Source: Rallus limicola
Taxonomy: Eukaryota > Chordata > Aves > Gruiformes > Rallidae
Direction of reading: 5' to 3'
Assembly: GCA_022605955.1 (NCBI GenBank)
Contig: JAKCOZ010000321.1
Span: 62,001-126,000 of the forward strand
DNA length: 64,000 bases
Shown: piece after piece, positions 49,528-62,199 of the stretch
Numbering within the stretch: position 1 is the stretch's first letter
Layout: each line of letters starts with the position of its first letter
Position numbers and translations under genes: made by a program
Notes under the pieces: generated by a model
What the model saw: only the letters and a program-made list of their open reading frames with translations
Told to the model about the DNA's origin: nothing
Database searches by the model: none

Positions 49528-51183
49528 GCTTGTCTGAAACCTCCTAACAGCACACACGAGCAGACCCTGTCACTTTGGCTCTCAGCCTTTTCCTTTGCCT
49601 GGAAAGAGGGAACATGCCTGGAACCTCCTACGGTGCTTTTCTCGGCCCTAGCAGACTGCAGTTCAAAACATGCTAAACGTCCAGCAATAACTCCAAAAGT
49701 AAAGAAGCTAGGCCTGAAAGGCATAGCTTGTCTGAAACCTCCTGACAGGACACACGAGCAGACCCTGTCACTTTGGCTCTCAGCCTTTTCCTTTGCCTGG
49801 AAAGAGGGAACATGCCTGGAACCTCCTACGGTGCTTTTCTCGGCCCTAGCAGACTGCAGTTCAAAACATGCTAAACGTCCAGCAATAACTCCCAAAGTAA
49901 AGAAGCTAGGCCTGAAAGGCATAGCTTGTCTGAAACCTCCTAACAGGACACACGAGCAGACCCTGTCACTTTGGCTCTCAGCCTTTTCCTTTGCCTGGAA
50001 AGAGGGAACATGCCTGGAACCTCCTACAGTGCTTTTCTTGGCCCTAGCAGACTGCAGTTCAAAACATGCTAAACGTCCAGCAATAACTCCAAAAGTAAAG
50101 AAGCTAGGCCTGAAAGGCATAGCTTGTCTGAAACCTCCTGACAGGACACACGAGCAGACCCTGTCACTTTGGCTCTCAGCCTTTTCCTTTGCCTGGAAAG
50201 AGGGAACATGCCTGGAACCTCCTACGGTGCTTTTCTCGGCCCTAGCAGACTGCAGTTCAAAACATGCTAAACGTCCAGCAATAACTCCCAAAGTAAAGAA
50301 GCTATGCCTGAAAGGCATAGCTTGTCTGAAATCTCCTAACAGGACACACGAGCAGACCCTGTCACTTTGGCTCTCAGCCTTTTCCTTTGCCTGGAAAGAG
50401 GGAACATGCCTGGAACCTCCTACGGTGCTTTTCTCGGCCCTAGCAGACTGCAGTTCAAAAGATGCTAAACGTCCAGCAATAACTCCCAAAGTAAAGAAGC
50501 TAGGCCTGAAAGGCATAGCTTGTCTGAAACCTCCTAACAGGACACACGAGCAGACCCTGTCACTTTGGCTCTCAGCCTTTTCCTTTGCCTGGAAAGAGGG
50601 AACATGCCTGGAACCTCCTACGGTGCTTTTCTCAGCCCTAGCAGACTGCAGTTCAAAACATGCTAAACGTCCAGCAATAACTCCCAAAGTAAAGAAGCTA
50701 GGCCTGAAAGGCATAGCTTGTCTGAAACCTCCTAACAGGACACACGAGCAGACCCTGTCACTTTGGCTCTCAGCCTTTTCCTTTGCCTGGAAAGAGGGAA
50801 CATGCCTGGAACCTCCTACGGTGCTTTTCTCGGCCCTAGCAGACTGCAGGTCAAAACATGCTAAACGTCCAGCAATAACTCCCAAAGTAAAGAAGCTAGG
50901 CCTGAAAGGCATAGCTCGTCTGAAACCTCCTAACAGGACACACGAGCAGACCCTGTCACTTTGGCTCTCAGCCTTTTCCTTTGCCTGGAAAGAGGGAACA
51001 TGCCTGGAACCTCCTACGTTGCTTTTCTCAGCCCTAGCAGACTGCAGTTCAAAACATGCTAAACGTCCAGCAATAACTCCCAAAGTAAAGAAGCTAGGCC
51101 TGAAAGGCATAGCTTGTCTGAAACCTCCTAACAGGACACACGAGCAGACCCTGTCACTTTGCCTCTCAGACTTTTACTTTGCC
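49528..51183 (+). repeat. Module B, full copy 3
   Basis: Starts 3,366 bp (17 monomers) after copy 2. It has CAGCACAC without the further C-to-T change, and AAAAGATGCTAAACG near 50457 where most B copies have AAAAGATGCTACACG. Hairpin at 50299, CTTTTAC at about 51174. Confidence 0.85.
50299..50323. other. Perfect hairpin variant 6
   Basis: Same arms and loop, 3,366 bp (17 monomers) after variant 5. Confidence 0.9.
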
Positions 51184-53417
51184 TGGAAAGAGGGAACATG
51201 CCTGGAACCTCCTACGGTGCTTTTCTCGGCCCTAGCAGACTGCAGTTCAAAACATGCTAAACGTCCAGCAATAACTCCCAAAGTAAAGAAGCTAGGCCTG
51301 AAAGGCATAGCTTGTCTGAAACCTCCTAACAGGACACACGAGCAGACCCTGTCACTTTGGCTCTCAGCCTTTTCCTTTGCCTGGAAAGAGGGAACATGCC
51401 TGGAACCTCCTACGGTGCTTTTCTCGGCCCTAGCAGACTGCAGTTCAAAACATGCTAAACGTCCAGCAATAACTCCCAAAGTAAAGAAGCTAGGCCTGAA
51501 AGGCATAGCTTGTCTGAAACCTCCTAACAGGACACACGAGCAGACCCTGTCACTTTGGCTCTCAGCCTTTTCCTTTGCCTGGAAAGAGGGAACATGCCTG
51601 GAACCTCCTATGGTGCTTTTCTCGGCCCTAGCAGACTGCAGTTCAAAACATGCTAAACGTCCAGCAATAACTCCCAAAGTAAAGAAGCTAGGCCTGAAAG
51701 GCATAGCTTGTCTGAAACCTCCTAACAGGACACACGAGCAGACCCTGTCACTTTGGCTCTCAGCCTTTTCCTTTGCCTGGAAAGAGGGAACATGCCTGGA
51801 ACCTCCTACGGTGCTTTTCTCGGCCCTAGCAGACTGCAGTTCAAAACATGCTAAACGTCCAGCAATAACTCCCAAAGTAAAGAAGCTAGGCCTGAAAGGC
51901 ATAGCTTGTCTGAAACCCCCTAACAGGACACACGAGCAGACCCTGTCACTTTGGCTCTCAGCCTTTTCCTTTGCCTGGAAAGAGGGAACATGCCTGGAAC
52001 CTCCTACGGTGCTTTTCTCGGCCCTAGCAGACTGCAGTTCAAAACATGCTAAACGTCCAGCAATAACTCCCAAAGTAAAGAAGCTAGGCCTGAAAGGCTG
52101 AGCTTGTCTGAAACCTCCTAACAGCACACACGAGCAGACCCTGTCACTTTGGCTCTCAGCCTTTTCCTTTGCCTGGAAAGAGGGAACATGCCTGGAACCT
52201 CCTACGGTGCTTTTCTCGGCCCTAGCAGACTGCAGATCAAAACATGCTAAACGTCCAGCAATAACTCCCAAAGTAAAGAAGCTAGGCCTGAAAGGCATAG
52301 CTCATCTGAAACCTCCTAACAGGACACACGAGCAGACCCTGTCACTTTGTCTCTCAGCCTTTTCCTTTGCCTGGAAAGAGGGAACATGCCTGGAACCTCC
52401 TACGGTGCTTTTCTCGGCCCTAGCAGACTGCAGTTCAAAACATGCTAAACGTCCAGCAATAACTCCCAAAGTAAAGAAGCTAGGCCTGAAAGGCATAGCT
52501 TGTCTGAAACCTCCTAACAGGACACACGAGCAGACCCTGTCACTTTGGCTCTCAGCCTTTTCCTTTGCCTGGAAAGAGGGAACATGCCTGGAACCTCCTA
52601 CGGTGCTTTTCTCGGCCCTAGCAGACTGCAGTTCAAAACATGCTACACGTCCAGCAATAACTCCCAAAGTAAAGAAGCTAGGCCTGAAAGGCATAGCTCG
52701 TCTGAAACCTCCTAACAGGACACACGAGCAGACCCTGTCACTTTGGCTCTCAGCCTTTTCCTTTGCCTGGAAAGAGGGAACATGCCTGGAACCTCCTACG
52801 GTGCTTTTCTCGGCCCTAGCAGACTGCAGTTCAAAACATGCTAAACGTCCAGCAATAACTCCCAAAGTAAAGAAGCTAGGCCTGAAAGGCATAGCTTGTC
52901 TGAAACCTCCTAACAGGACACACGAGCAGACCCTGTCACTTTGGCTCTCAGCCTTTTCCTTTGCCTGGAAAGAGGGAACATGCCTGGAACCTCCTATGGT
53001 GCTTTTCTCGGCCCTAGCAGACTGCAGTTCAAAACATGCTAAACGTCCAGCAATAACTCCCAAAGTAAAGAAGCTAGGCCTGAAAGGCATAGCTTGTCTG
53101 AAACCTCCTAACAGGACACACGAGCAGACCCTGTCACTTTGGCTCTCAGCCTTTTCCTTTGCCTGGAAAGAGGGAACATGCCTGGAACCTCCTACGGTGC
53201 TTTTCTCGGCCCTAGCAGACTGCAGTTCAAAACATGCTAAACGTCCAGCAATAACTCCCAAAGTAAAGAAGCTAGGCCTGAAAGGCATAGCTCGTCTGAA
53301 ACCTCCTAACAGGACGCATGAGCAGACCCTGTCACTTTGCCTCTCAGCCTTTTCCTTTGCCTGGAAAGAGGGAACATGCCTGGAACCTCCTACGGTGCTT
53401 TTCTCGGCCCTAGCAGA

Positions 53418-55269
53418 ATGCAGTTCAAAACATGCTAAACGTCCAGCAATAACTCCCAAAGTAAAGAAGCCAGGCCTGAAAGGCATAGCTCGTCTGAAAC
53501 CTCCTAACAGGACACACGAGCAGACCCTGTCACTTTGGCTCTCAGCCTTTTCCTTTGCCTGGAAAGAGGGAACATGCCTGGAACCTTCTACGGTGCTTTT
53601 CTCGGCCCTAGCAGACTGCAGTTCAAAACATGCTAAACGTCCAGCAATAACTCCCAAAGTAAAGAAGCTAGGCCTGAAAGGCATAGCTCGTCTGAAACCT
53701 CCTAACAGGACACACGAGCAGACCCTGTCACTTTGGCTCTCAGCCTTTTCCTTTGCCTGGAAAGAGGGAACATGCCTGGAACCTCCTACGGTGCTTTTCT
53801 CGGCCCTAGCAGACTGCAGTTCAAAACATGCTAAACGTCCAGCAATAACTCCCAAAGTAAAGAAGCTAGGCCTGAAAGGCATAGCTCGTCTGAAACCTCC
53901 TAACAGGACACACGAGCAGACCCTGTCACTTTGGCTCTCAGCCTTTTCCTTTGCCTGGAAAGAGGGAACATGCCTGGAACCTCCTACGGTGCTTTTCTCG
54001 GCCCTAGCAGACTGCAGTTCAAAACATGCTAAACGTCCAGCAATAACTCCAAAAGTAAAGAAGCTAGGCCTGAAAGGCATAGCTTGTCTGAAACCTCCTG
54101 ACAGGACACACGAGCAGACCCTGTCACTTTGGCTCTCAGCCTTTTCCTTTGCCTGGAAAGAGGGAACATGCCTGGAACCTCCTACGGTGCTTTTCTCGGC
54201 CCTAGCAGACTGCAGTTCAAAACATGCTAAACGTCCAGCAATAACTCCCAAAGTAAAGAAGCTAGGCCTGAAAGGCATAGCTTGTCTGAAACCTCCTAAC
54301 AGGACACACGAGCAGACCCTGTCACTTTGGCTCTCAGCCTTTTCCTTTGCCTGGAAAGAGGGAACATGCCTGGAACCTCCTACGGTGCTTTTCTCGGCCC
54401 TAGCAGACTGCAGTTCAAAACATGCTAAACGTCCAGCAATAACTCCCAAAGTAAAGAAGCTAGGCCTGAAAGGCATAGCTCGTCTGAAACCTCCTAAAAG
54501 GACACACGAGCAGACCCTGTCACTTTGCCTCTCAGCCTTTTCCTTTGCCTGGAAAGAGGGAACATGCCTGGAACCTCCTACGGTGCTTTTCTCGGCCCTA
54601 GCAGACTGCAGTTCAAAACATGCTAAACGTCCAGCAATAACTCCCAAAGTAAAGAAGCTAGGCCTGAAAGGCATAGCTCGTCTGAAACCTCCTAACAGGA
54701 CACACGAGCAGACCCTGTCACTTTGGCTCTCAGCCTTTTCCTTTGCCTGGAAAGAGGGAACATGCCTGGAACCTCCTACGGTGCTTTTCTCGGCCCTAGC
54801 AGACTGCAGTTCAAAACATGCTAAACGTCCAGCAATAACTCCCAAAGTAAAGAAGCTAGGCCTGAAAGGCATAGCTTGTCTGAAACCTCCTAACAGGACA
54901 CACGAGCAGACCCTGTCACTTTGGCTCTCAGCCTTTTCCTTTGCCTGGAAAGAGGGAACATGCCTGGAACCTCCTACGGTGCTTTTCTCGGCCCTAGCAG
55001 ACTGCAGTTCAAAACATGCTAAACGTCCAGCAATAACTCCCAAAGTAAAGAAGCTAGGCCTGAAAGGCATAGCTTGTCTGAAACCTCCTAACAGGACACA
55101 CGAGCAGACCCTGTCACTTTGGCTCTCAGCCTTTTCCTTTGCCTGGAAAGAGGGAACATGCCTGGAACCTCCTACGGTGCTTTTCTCGGCCCTAGCAGAC
55201 TGCAGTTCAAAACATGCTAAACGTCCAGCAATAACTCCCAAAGTAAAGAAGCTAGGCCTGAAAGGCTGA
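53418..55269 (+). repeat. Module A, copy 4 (1,852 bp)
   Basis: Counterpart of 44310-46161 in the second 46-monomer copy. Differences include AAGCCAGGCC near 53468 and TTGT in place of TCGT near 54875. Confidence 0.82.
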
Positions 55270-57051
55270 GCTTGTCTGAAACCTCCTAACAGCACATACG
55301 AGCAGACCCTGTCACTTTGGCTCTCAGCCTTTTCCTTTGCCTGGAAAGAGGGAACATGCCTGGAACCTCCTACGGTGCTTTTCTCGGCCCTAGCAGACTG
55401 CAGTTCAAAACATGCTAAACGTCCAGCAATAACTCCAAAAGTAAAGAAGCTAGGCCTGAAAGGCATAGCTTGTCTGAAACCTCCTGACAGGACACACGAG
55501 CAGACCCTGTCACTTTGGCTCTCAGCCTTTTCCTTTGCCTGGAAAGAGGGAACATGCCTGGAACCTCCTACGGTGCTTTTCTCGGCCCTAGCAGACTGCA
55601 GTTCAAAAGATGCTAAACGTCCAGCAATAACTCCCAAAGTAAAGAAGCTAGGCCTGAAAGGCATAGCTTGTCTGAAACCTCCTAACAGGACACACGAGCA
55701 GACCCTGTCACTTTGGCTCTCAGCCTTTTCCTTTGCCTGGAAAGAGGGAACATGCCTGGAACCTCCTACAGTGCTTTTCTTGGCCCTAGCAGACTGCAGT
55801 TCAAAACATGCTAAACGTCCAGCAATAACTCCAAAAGTAAAGAAGCTAGGCCTGAAAGGCATAGCTTGTCTGAAACCTCCTGACAGGACACACGAGCAGA
55901 CCCTGTCACTTTGGCTCTCAGCCTTTTCCTTTGCCTGGAAAGAGGGAACATGCCTGGAACCTCCTACGGTGCTTTTCTCGGCCCTAGCAGACTGCAGTTC
56001 AAAACATGCTAAACGTCCAGCAATAACTCCCAAAGTAAAGAAGCTATGCCTGAAAGGCATAGCTTGTCTGAAATCTCCTAACAGGACACACGAGCAGACC
56101 CTGTCACTTTGGCTCTCAGCCTTTTCCTTTGCCTGGAAAGAGGGAACATGCCTGGAACCTCCTACGGTGCTTTTCTCGGCCCTAGCAGACTGCAGTTCAA
56201 AAGATGCTACACGTCCAGCAATAACTCCCAAAGTAAAGAAGCTAGGCCTGAAAGGCATAGCTTGTCTGAAACCTCCTAACAGGACACACGAGCAGACCCT
56301 GTCACTTTGGCTCTCAGCCTTTTCCTTTGCCTGGAAAGAGGGAACATGCCTGGAACCTCCTACGGTGCTTTTCTCAGCCCTAGCAGACTGCAGTTCAAAA
56401 CATGCTAAACGTCCAGCAATAACTCCCAAAGTAAAGAAGCTAGGCCTGAAAGGCATAGCTTGTCTGAAACCTCCTAACAGGACACACGAGCAGACCCTGT
56501 CACTTTGGCTCTCAGCCTTTTCCTTTGCCTGGAAAGAGGGAACATGCCTGGAACCTCCTACGGTGCTTTTCTCGGCCCTAGCAGACTGCAGTTCAAAACA
56601 TGCTAAACGTCCAGCAATAACTCCCAAAGTAAAGAAGCTAGGCCTGAAAGGCATAGCTCGTCTGAAACCTCCTAACAGGACACACGAGCAGACCCTGTCA
56701 CTTTGGCTCTCAGCCTTTTCCTTTGCCTGGAAAGAGGGAACATGCCTGGAACCTCCTACGGTGCTTTTCTCGGCCCTAGCAGACTGCAGTTCAAAACATG
56801 CTAAACGTCCAGCAATAACTCCCAAAGTAAAGAAGCTAGGCCTGAAAGGCATAGCTTGTCTGAAACCTCCTAACAGGACACACGAGCAGACCCTGTCACT
56901 TTGGCTCTCAGCCTTTTCCTTTGCCTGGAAAGAGGGAACATGCCTGGAACCTCCTACGGTGCTTTTCTCGGCCCTAGCAGACTGCAGTTCAAAACATGCT
57001 AAACGTCCAGCAATAACTCCCAAAGTAAAGAAGCTAGGCCTGAAAGGCTGA
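55270..57051 (+). repeat. Inserted 9-monomer segment (truncated B module)
   Basis: Its first about 1.3 kb (ACAGCACATA, AAAAGATGC, ACAGTGC with TCTTGGCC, hairpin at 56041, AAAAGATGCTACACG, CTCAGCCC) equals the start of the next B module at 57052. After about 56580 it has consensus GCAGTTC instead of GCAGGTC, lacks CGTTGC and CTTTTAC, and closes with TGAG. This is the footprint of an unequal exchange of 1,782 bp. Confidence 0.82.
56041..56065. other. Perfect hairpin variant 7
   Basis: Same arms and loop, in the inserted truncated B module; 9,108 bp from variant 5. Confidence 0.9.
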
Positions 57052-58707
57052 GCTTGTCTGAAACCTCCTAACAGCACATACGAGCAGACCCTGTCACTTT
57101 GGCTCTCAGCCTTTTCCTTTGCCTGGAAAGAGGGAACATGCCTGGAACCTCCTACGGTGCTTTTCTCGGCCCTAGCAGACTGCAGTTCAAAACATGCTAA
57201 ACGTCCAGCAATAACTCCAAAAGTAAAGAAGCTAGGCCTGAAAGGCATAGCTTGTCTGAAACCTCCTGACAGGACACACGAGCAGACCCTGTCACTTTGG
57301 CTCTCAGCCTTTTCCTTTGCCTGGAAAGAGGGAACATGCCTGGAACCTCCTACGGTGCTTTTCTCGGCCCTAGCAGACTGCAGTTCAAAAGATGCTAAAC
57401 GTCCAGCAATAACTCCCAAAGTAAAGAAGCTAGGCCTGAAAGGCATAGCTTGTCTGAAACCTCCTAACAGGACACACGAGCAGACCCTGTCACTTTGGCT
57501 CTCAGCCTTTTCCTTTGCCTGGAAAGAGGGAACATGCCTGGAACCTCCTACAGTGCTTTTCTTGGCCCTAGCAGACTGCAGTTCAAAACATGCTAAACGT
57601 CCAGCAATAACTCCAAAAGTAAAGAAGCTAGGCCTGAAAGGCATAGCTTGTCTGAAACCTCCTGACAGGACACACGAGCAGACCCTGTCACTTTGGCTCT
57701 CAGCCTTTTCCTTTGCCTGGAAAGAGGGAACATGCCTGGAACCTCCTACGGTGCTTTTCTCGGCCCTAGCAGACTGCAGTTCAAAACATGCTAAACGTCC
57801 AGCAATAACTCCCAAAGTAAAGAAGCTATGCCTGAAAGGCATAGCTTGTCTGAAATCTCCTAACAGGACACACGAGCAGACCCTGTCACTTTGGCTCTCA
57901 GCCTTTTCCTTTGCCTGGAAAGAGGGAACATGCCTGGAACCTCCTACGGTGCTTTTCTCGGCCCTAGCAGACTGCAGTTCAAAAGATGCTACACGTCCAG
58001 CAATAACTCCCAAAGTAAAGAAGCTAGGCCTGAAAGGCATAGCTTGTCTGAAACCTCCTGACAGGACACACGAGCAGACCCTGTCACTTTGGCTCTCAGC
58101 CTTTTCCTTTGCCTGGAAAGAGGGAACATGCCTGGAACCTCCTACGGTGCTTTTCTCAGCCCTAGCAGACTGCAGTTCAAAACATGCTAAACGTCCAGCA
58201 ATAACTCCCAAAGTAAAGAAGCTAGGCCTGAAAGGCATAGCTTGTCTGAAACCTCCTAACAGGACACACGAGCAGACCCTGTCACTTTGGCTCTCAGCCT
58301 TTTCCTTTGCCTGGAAAGAGGGAACATGCCTGGAACCTCCTACGGTGCTTTTCTCGGCCCTAGCAGACTGCAGGTCAAAACATGCTAAACGTCCAGCAAT
58401 AACTCCCAAAGTAAAGAAGCTAGGCCTGAAAGGCATAGCTCGTCTGAAACCTCCTAACAGGACACACGAGCAGACCCTGTCACTTTGGCTCTCAGCCTTT
58501 TCCTTTGCCTGGAAAGAGGGAACATGCCTGGAACCTCCTACGTTGCTTTTCTCAGCCCTAGCAGACTGCAGTTCAAAACATGCTAAACGTCCAGCAATAA
58601 CTCCCAAAGTAAAGAAGCTAGGCCTGAAAGGCATAGCTTGTCTGAAACCTCCTAACAGGACACACGAGCAGACCCTGTCACTTTGCCTCTCAGACTTTTA
58701 CTTTGCC
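57052..58707 (+). repeat. Module B, full copy 4
   Basis: Full marker order, with TGAG to hairpin 776 bp and hairpin to CTTTTAC 871 bp. It follows the truncated B at 55270, so the two hairpins (56041 and 57823) lie exactly nine monomers apart. Confidence 0.85.
57823..57847. other. Perfect hairpin variant 8
   Basis: Same arms and loop, exactly nine monomers after variant 7. Confidence 0.9.
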
Positions 58708-60347
58708 TGGAAAGAGGGAACATGCCTGGAACCTCCTACGGTGCTTTTCTCGGCCCTAGCAGACTGCAGTTCAAAACATGCTAAACGTCCAGCAATAACT
58801 CCCAAAGTAAAGAAGCTAGGCCTGAAAGGCATAGCTTGTCTGAAACCTCCTAACAGGACACACGAGCAGACCCTGTCACTTTGGCTCTCAGCCTTTTCCT
58901 TTGCCTGGAAAGAGGGAACATGCCTGGAACCTCCTACGGTGCTTTTCTCGGCCCTAGCAGACTGCAGTTCAAAACATGCTAAACGTCCAGCAATAACTCC
59001 CAAAGTAAAGAAGCTAGGCCTGAAAGGCATAGCTTGTCTGAAACCTCCTAACAGGACACACGAGCAGACCCTGTCACTTTGGCTCTCAGCCTTTTCCGTT
59101 GCCTGGAAAGAGGGAACATGCCTGGAACCTCCTACGGTGCTTTTCTCGGCCCTAGCAGACTGCAGTTCAAAACATGCTAAACGTCCAGCAATAACTCCCA
59201 AAGTAAAGAAGCTAGGCCTGAAAGGCATAGCTTGTCTGAAACCTCCTAACAGGACACACGAACAGACCCTGTCACTTTGGCTCTCAGCCTTTTCCTTTGC
59301 CTGGAAAGAGGGAACATGCCTGGAACCTCCTACGGTGCTTTTCTCGGCCCTAGCAGACTGCAGGTCAAAACATGCTAAACGTCCAGCAATAACTCCCAAA
59401 GTAAAGAAGCTAGGCCTGAAAGGCATAGCTTGTCTGAAACCTCCTAACAGGACACACGAGCAGACCCTGTCACTTTGGCTCTCAGCCTTTTCCTTTGCCT
59501 GGAAAGAGGGAACATGCCTGGAACCTCCTACGGTGCTTTTCTCGGCCCTAGCAGACTGCAGTTCAAAACATGCTAAACGTCCAGCAATAACTCCCAAAGT
59601 AAAGAAGCTAGGCCTGAAAGGCATAGCTTGTCTGAAACCTCCTAACAGGACACACGAGCAGACCCTGTCACTTTGGCTCTCAGCCTTTTCCTTTGCCTGG
59701 AAAGAGGGAACATGCCTGGAACCTCCTACGGTGCTTTTCTCGGCCCTAGCAGACTGCAGTTCAAAACATGCTAAACGTCCAGCAATAACTCCCAAAGTAA
59801 AGAAGCTAGGCCTGAAAGGCATAGCTTGTCTGAAACCTCCTAACAGGACACACGAGCAGACCCTGTCACTTTGGCTCTCAGCCTTTTCCTTTGCCTGGAA
59901 AGAGGGAACATGCCTGGAACCTCCTACGGTGCTTTTCTCGGCCCTAGCAGACTGCAGTTCAAAACATGCTAAACGTCCAGCAATAACTCCCAAAGTAAAG
60001 AAGCTAGGCCTGAAAGGCATAGCTTGTCTGAAACCTCCTAACAGGACACACGAGCAGACCCTGTCACTTTGGCTCTCAGCCTTTTCCTTTGCCTGGAAAG
60101 AGGGAACATGCCTGGAACCTCCTACGGTGCTTTTCTCGGCCCTAGCAGACTGCAGTTCAAAACATGCTAAACGTCCAGCAATAACTCCCAAAGTAAAGAA
60201 GCTAGGCCTGAAAGGCATAGCTCGTCTGAAACCTCCTAACAGGACACACGAGCAGACCCTGTCACTTTGCCTCTCAGCCTTTTCCTTTGCCTGGAAAGAG
60301 GGAACATGCCTGGAACCTCCTACGGTGCTTTTCTCGGCCCTAGCAGA

Positions 60348-62199
60348 ATGCAGTTCAAAACATGCTAAACGTCCAGCAATAACTCCCAAAGTAAAGAAGC
60401 TAGGCCTGAAAGGCATAGCTCGTCTGAAACCTCCTAACAGGACACACGAGCAGACCCTGTCACTTTGGCTCTCAGCCTTTTCCTTTGCCTGGAAAGAGGG
60501 AACATGCCTGGAACCTCCTACGGTGCTTTTCTCGGCCCTAGCAGACTGCAGTTCAAAACATGCTAAACGTCCAGCAATAACTCCCAAAGTAAAGAAGCTA
60601 GGCCTGAAAGGCATAGCTCGTCTGAAACCTCCTAACAGGACACACGAGCAGACCCTGTCACTTTGGCTCTCAGCCTTTTCCTTTGCCTGGAAAGAGGGAA
60701 CATGCCTGGAACCTCCTACGGTGCTTTTCTCGGCCCTAGCAGACTGCAGTTCAAAACATGCTAAACGTCCAGCAATAACTCCCAAAGTAAAGAAGCTAGG
60801 CCTGAAAGGCATAGCTCGTCTGAAACCTCCTAACAGGACACACGAGCAGACCCTGTCACTTTGGCTCTCAGCCTTTTCCTTTGCCTGGAAAGAGGGAACA
60901 TGCCTGGAACCTCCTACGGTGCTTTTCTCGGCCCTAGCAGACTGCAGTTCAAAACATGCTAAACGTCCAGCAATAACTCCCAAAGTAAAGAAGCTAGGCC
61001 TGAAAGGCATAGCTTGTCTGAAACCTCCTGACAGGACACACGAGCAGACCCTGTCACTTTGGCTCTCAGCCTTTTCCTTTGCCTGGAAAGAGGGAACATG
61101 CCTGGAACCTCCTACGGTGCTTTTCTCGGCCCTAGCAGACTGCAGTTCAAAACATGCTAAACGTCCAGCAATAACTCCCAAAGTAAAGAAGCTAGGCCTG
61201 AAAGGCATAGCTTGTCTGAAACCTCCTAAGAGGACACACGAGCAGACCCTGTCACTTTGGCTCTCAGCCTTTTCCTTTGCCTGGAAAGAGGGAACATGCC
61301 TGGAACCTCCTACGGTGCTTTTCTCGGCCCTAGCAGACTGCAGTTCAAAACATGCTAAACGTCCAGCAATAACTCCCAAAGTAAAGAAGCTAGGCCTGAA
61401 AGGCATAGCTCGTCTGAAACCTCCTAAGAGGACACACGAGCAGACCCTGTCACTTTGGCTCTCAGCCTTTTCCTTTGCCTGGAAAGAGGGAACATGCCTG
61501 GAACCTCCTACGGTGCTTTTCTCGGCCCTAGCAGACTGCAGTTCAAAACATGCTAAACGTCCAGCAATAACTCCCAAAGTAAAGAAGCTAGGCCTGAAAG
61601 GCATAGCTCGTCTGAAACCTCCTAACAGGACACACGAGCAGACCCTGTCACTTTGGCTCTCAGCCTTTTCCTTTGCCTGGAAAGAGGGAACATGCCTGGA
61701 ACCTCCTACGGTGCTTTTCTCGGCCCTAGCAGACTGCAGTTCAAAACATGCTAAACGTCCCGCAATAACTCCCAAAGTAAAGAAGCTAGGCCTGAAAGGC
61801 ATAGCTCGTCTGAAACCTCCTAACAGGACACACGAGCAGACCCTGTCACTTTGGCTCTCAGCCTTTTCCTTTGCCTGGAAAGAGGGAACATGCCTGGAAC
61901 CTCCTACGGTGCTTTTCTCGGCCCTAGCAGACTGCAGTTCAAAACATGCTAAACGTCCAGCAATAACTCCCAAAGTAAAGAAGCTAGGCCTGAAAGGCAT
62001 AGCTTGTCTGAAACCTCCTAACAGGACACACGAGCAGACCCTGTCACTTTGGCTCTCAGCCTTTTCCTTTGCCTGGAAAGAGGGAACATGCCTGGAACCT
62101 CCTACGGTGCTTTTCTCGGCCCTAGCAGACTGCAGTTCAAAACATGCTAAACGTCCAGCAATAACTCCCAAAGTAAAGAAGCTAGGCCTGAAAGGCTGA
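60348..62199 (+). repeat. Module A, copy 5 (1,852 bp)
   Basis: AGAATGC to TGAG, same length as the others, but with consensus CCTCCTACGG where the other full copies have TTCTACGG or AAATCC. It has CCTAAGAGG in two neighbouring monomers (G at 61230 and 61428) where other copies have CCTAAAAGG in one. A private CCCGCAATAA lies near 61758. Confidence 0.8.

Larger units (their letters stand above)
42994..52101 (+). repeat. 46-monomer higher-order unit (9,108 bp), copy 1
   Basis: Module order D, A, B, C', B, C between TGAG at 42993 and 52101. Private markers return at exactly +9,108: GACGCATGAG (44205 and 53313), GAACCTTCTACGG (44473 and 53581), ACAGCACATA (46181 and 55289), hairpin (46933 and 56041). 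In the first 3,168 bp I count at least four differences between copies. C' denotes a C block with ACGAACAG and GCAGGTC monomers (48361-48475). Confidence 0.85.
52102..60347 (+). repeat. 46-monomer unit copy 2, with a 9-monomer insertion
   Basis: 52102-55269 matches 42994-46161. Then 55270-57051 (nine monomers) is extra. Then 57052 to about 60270 matches 46162 to about 49380 (offset 10,890 bp = 46 + 9 monomers), including the private ACGAACAG (48361 and 59251). After about 60340 the copies part: copy 1 goes to TGAG at 49527, copy 2 enters another A module. Differences in the long matching stretches are few. Confidence 0.82.
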
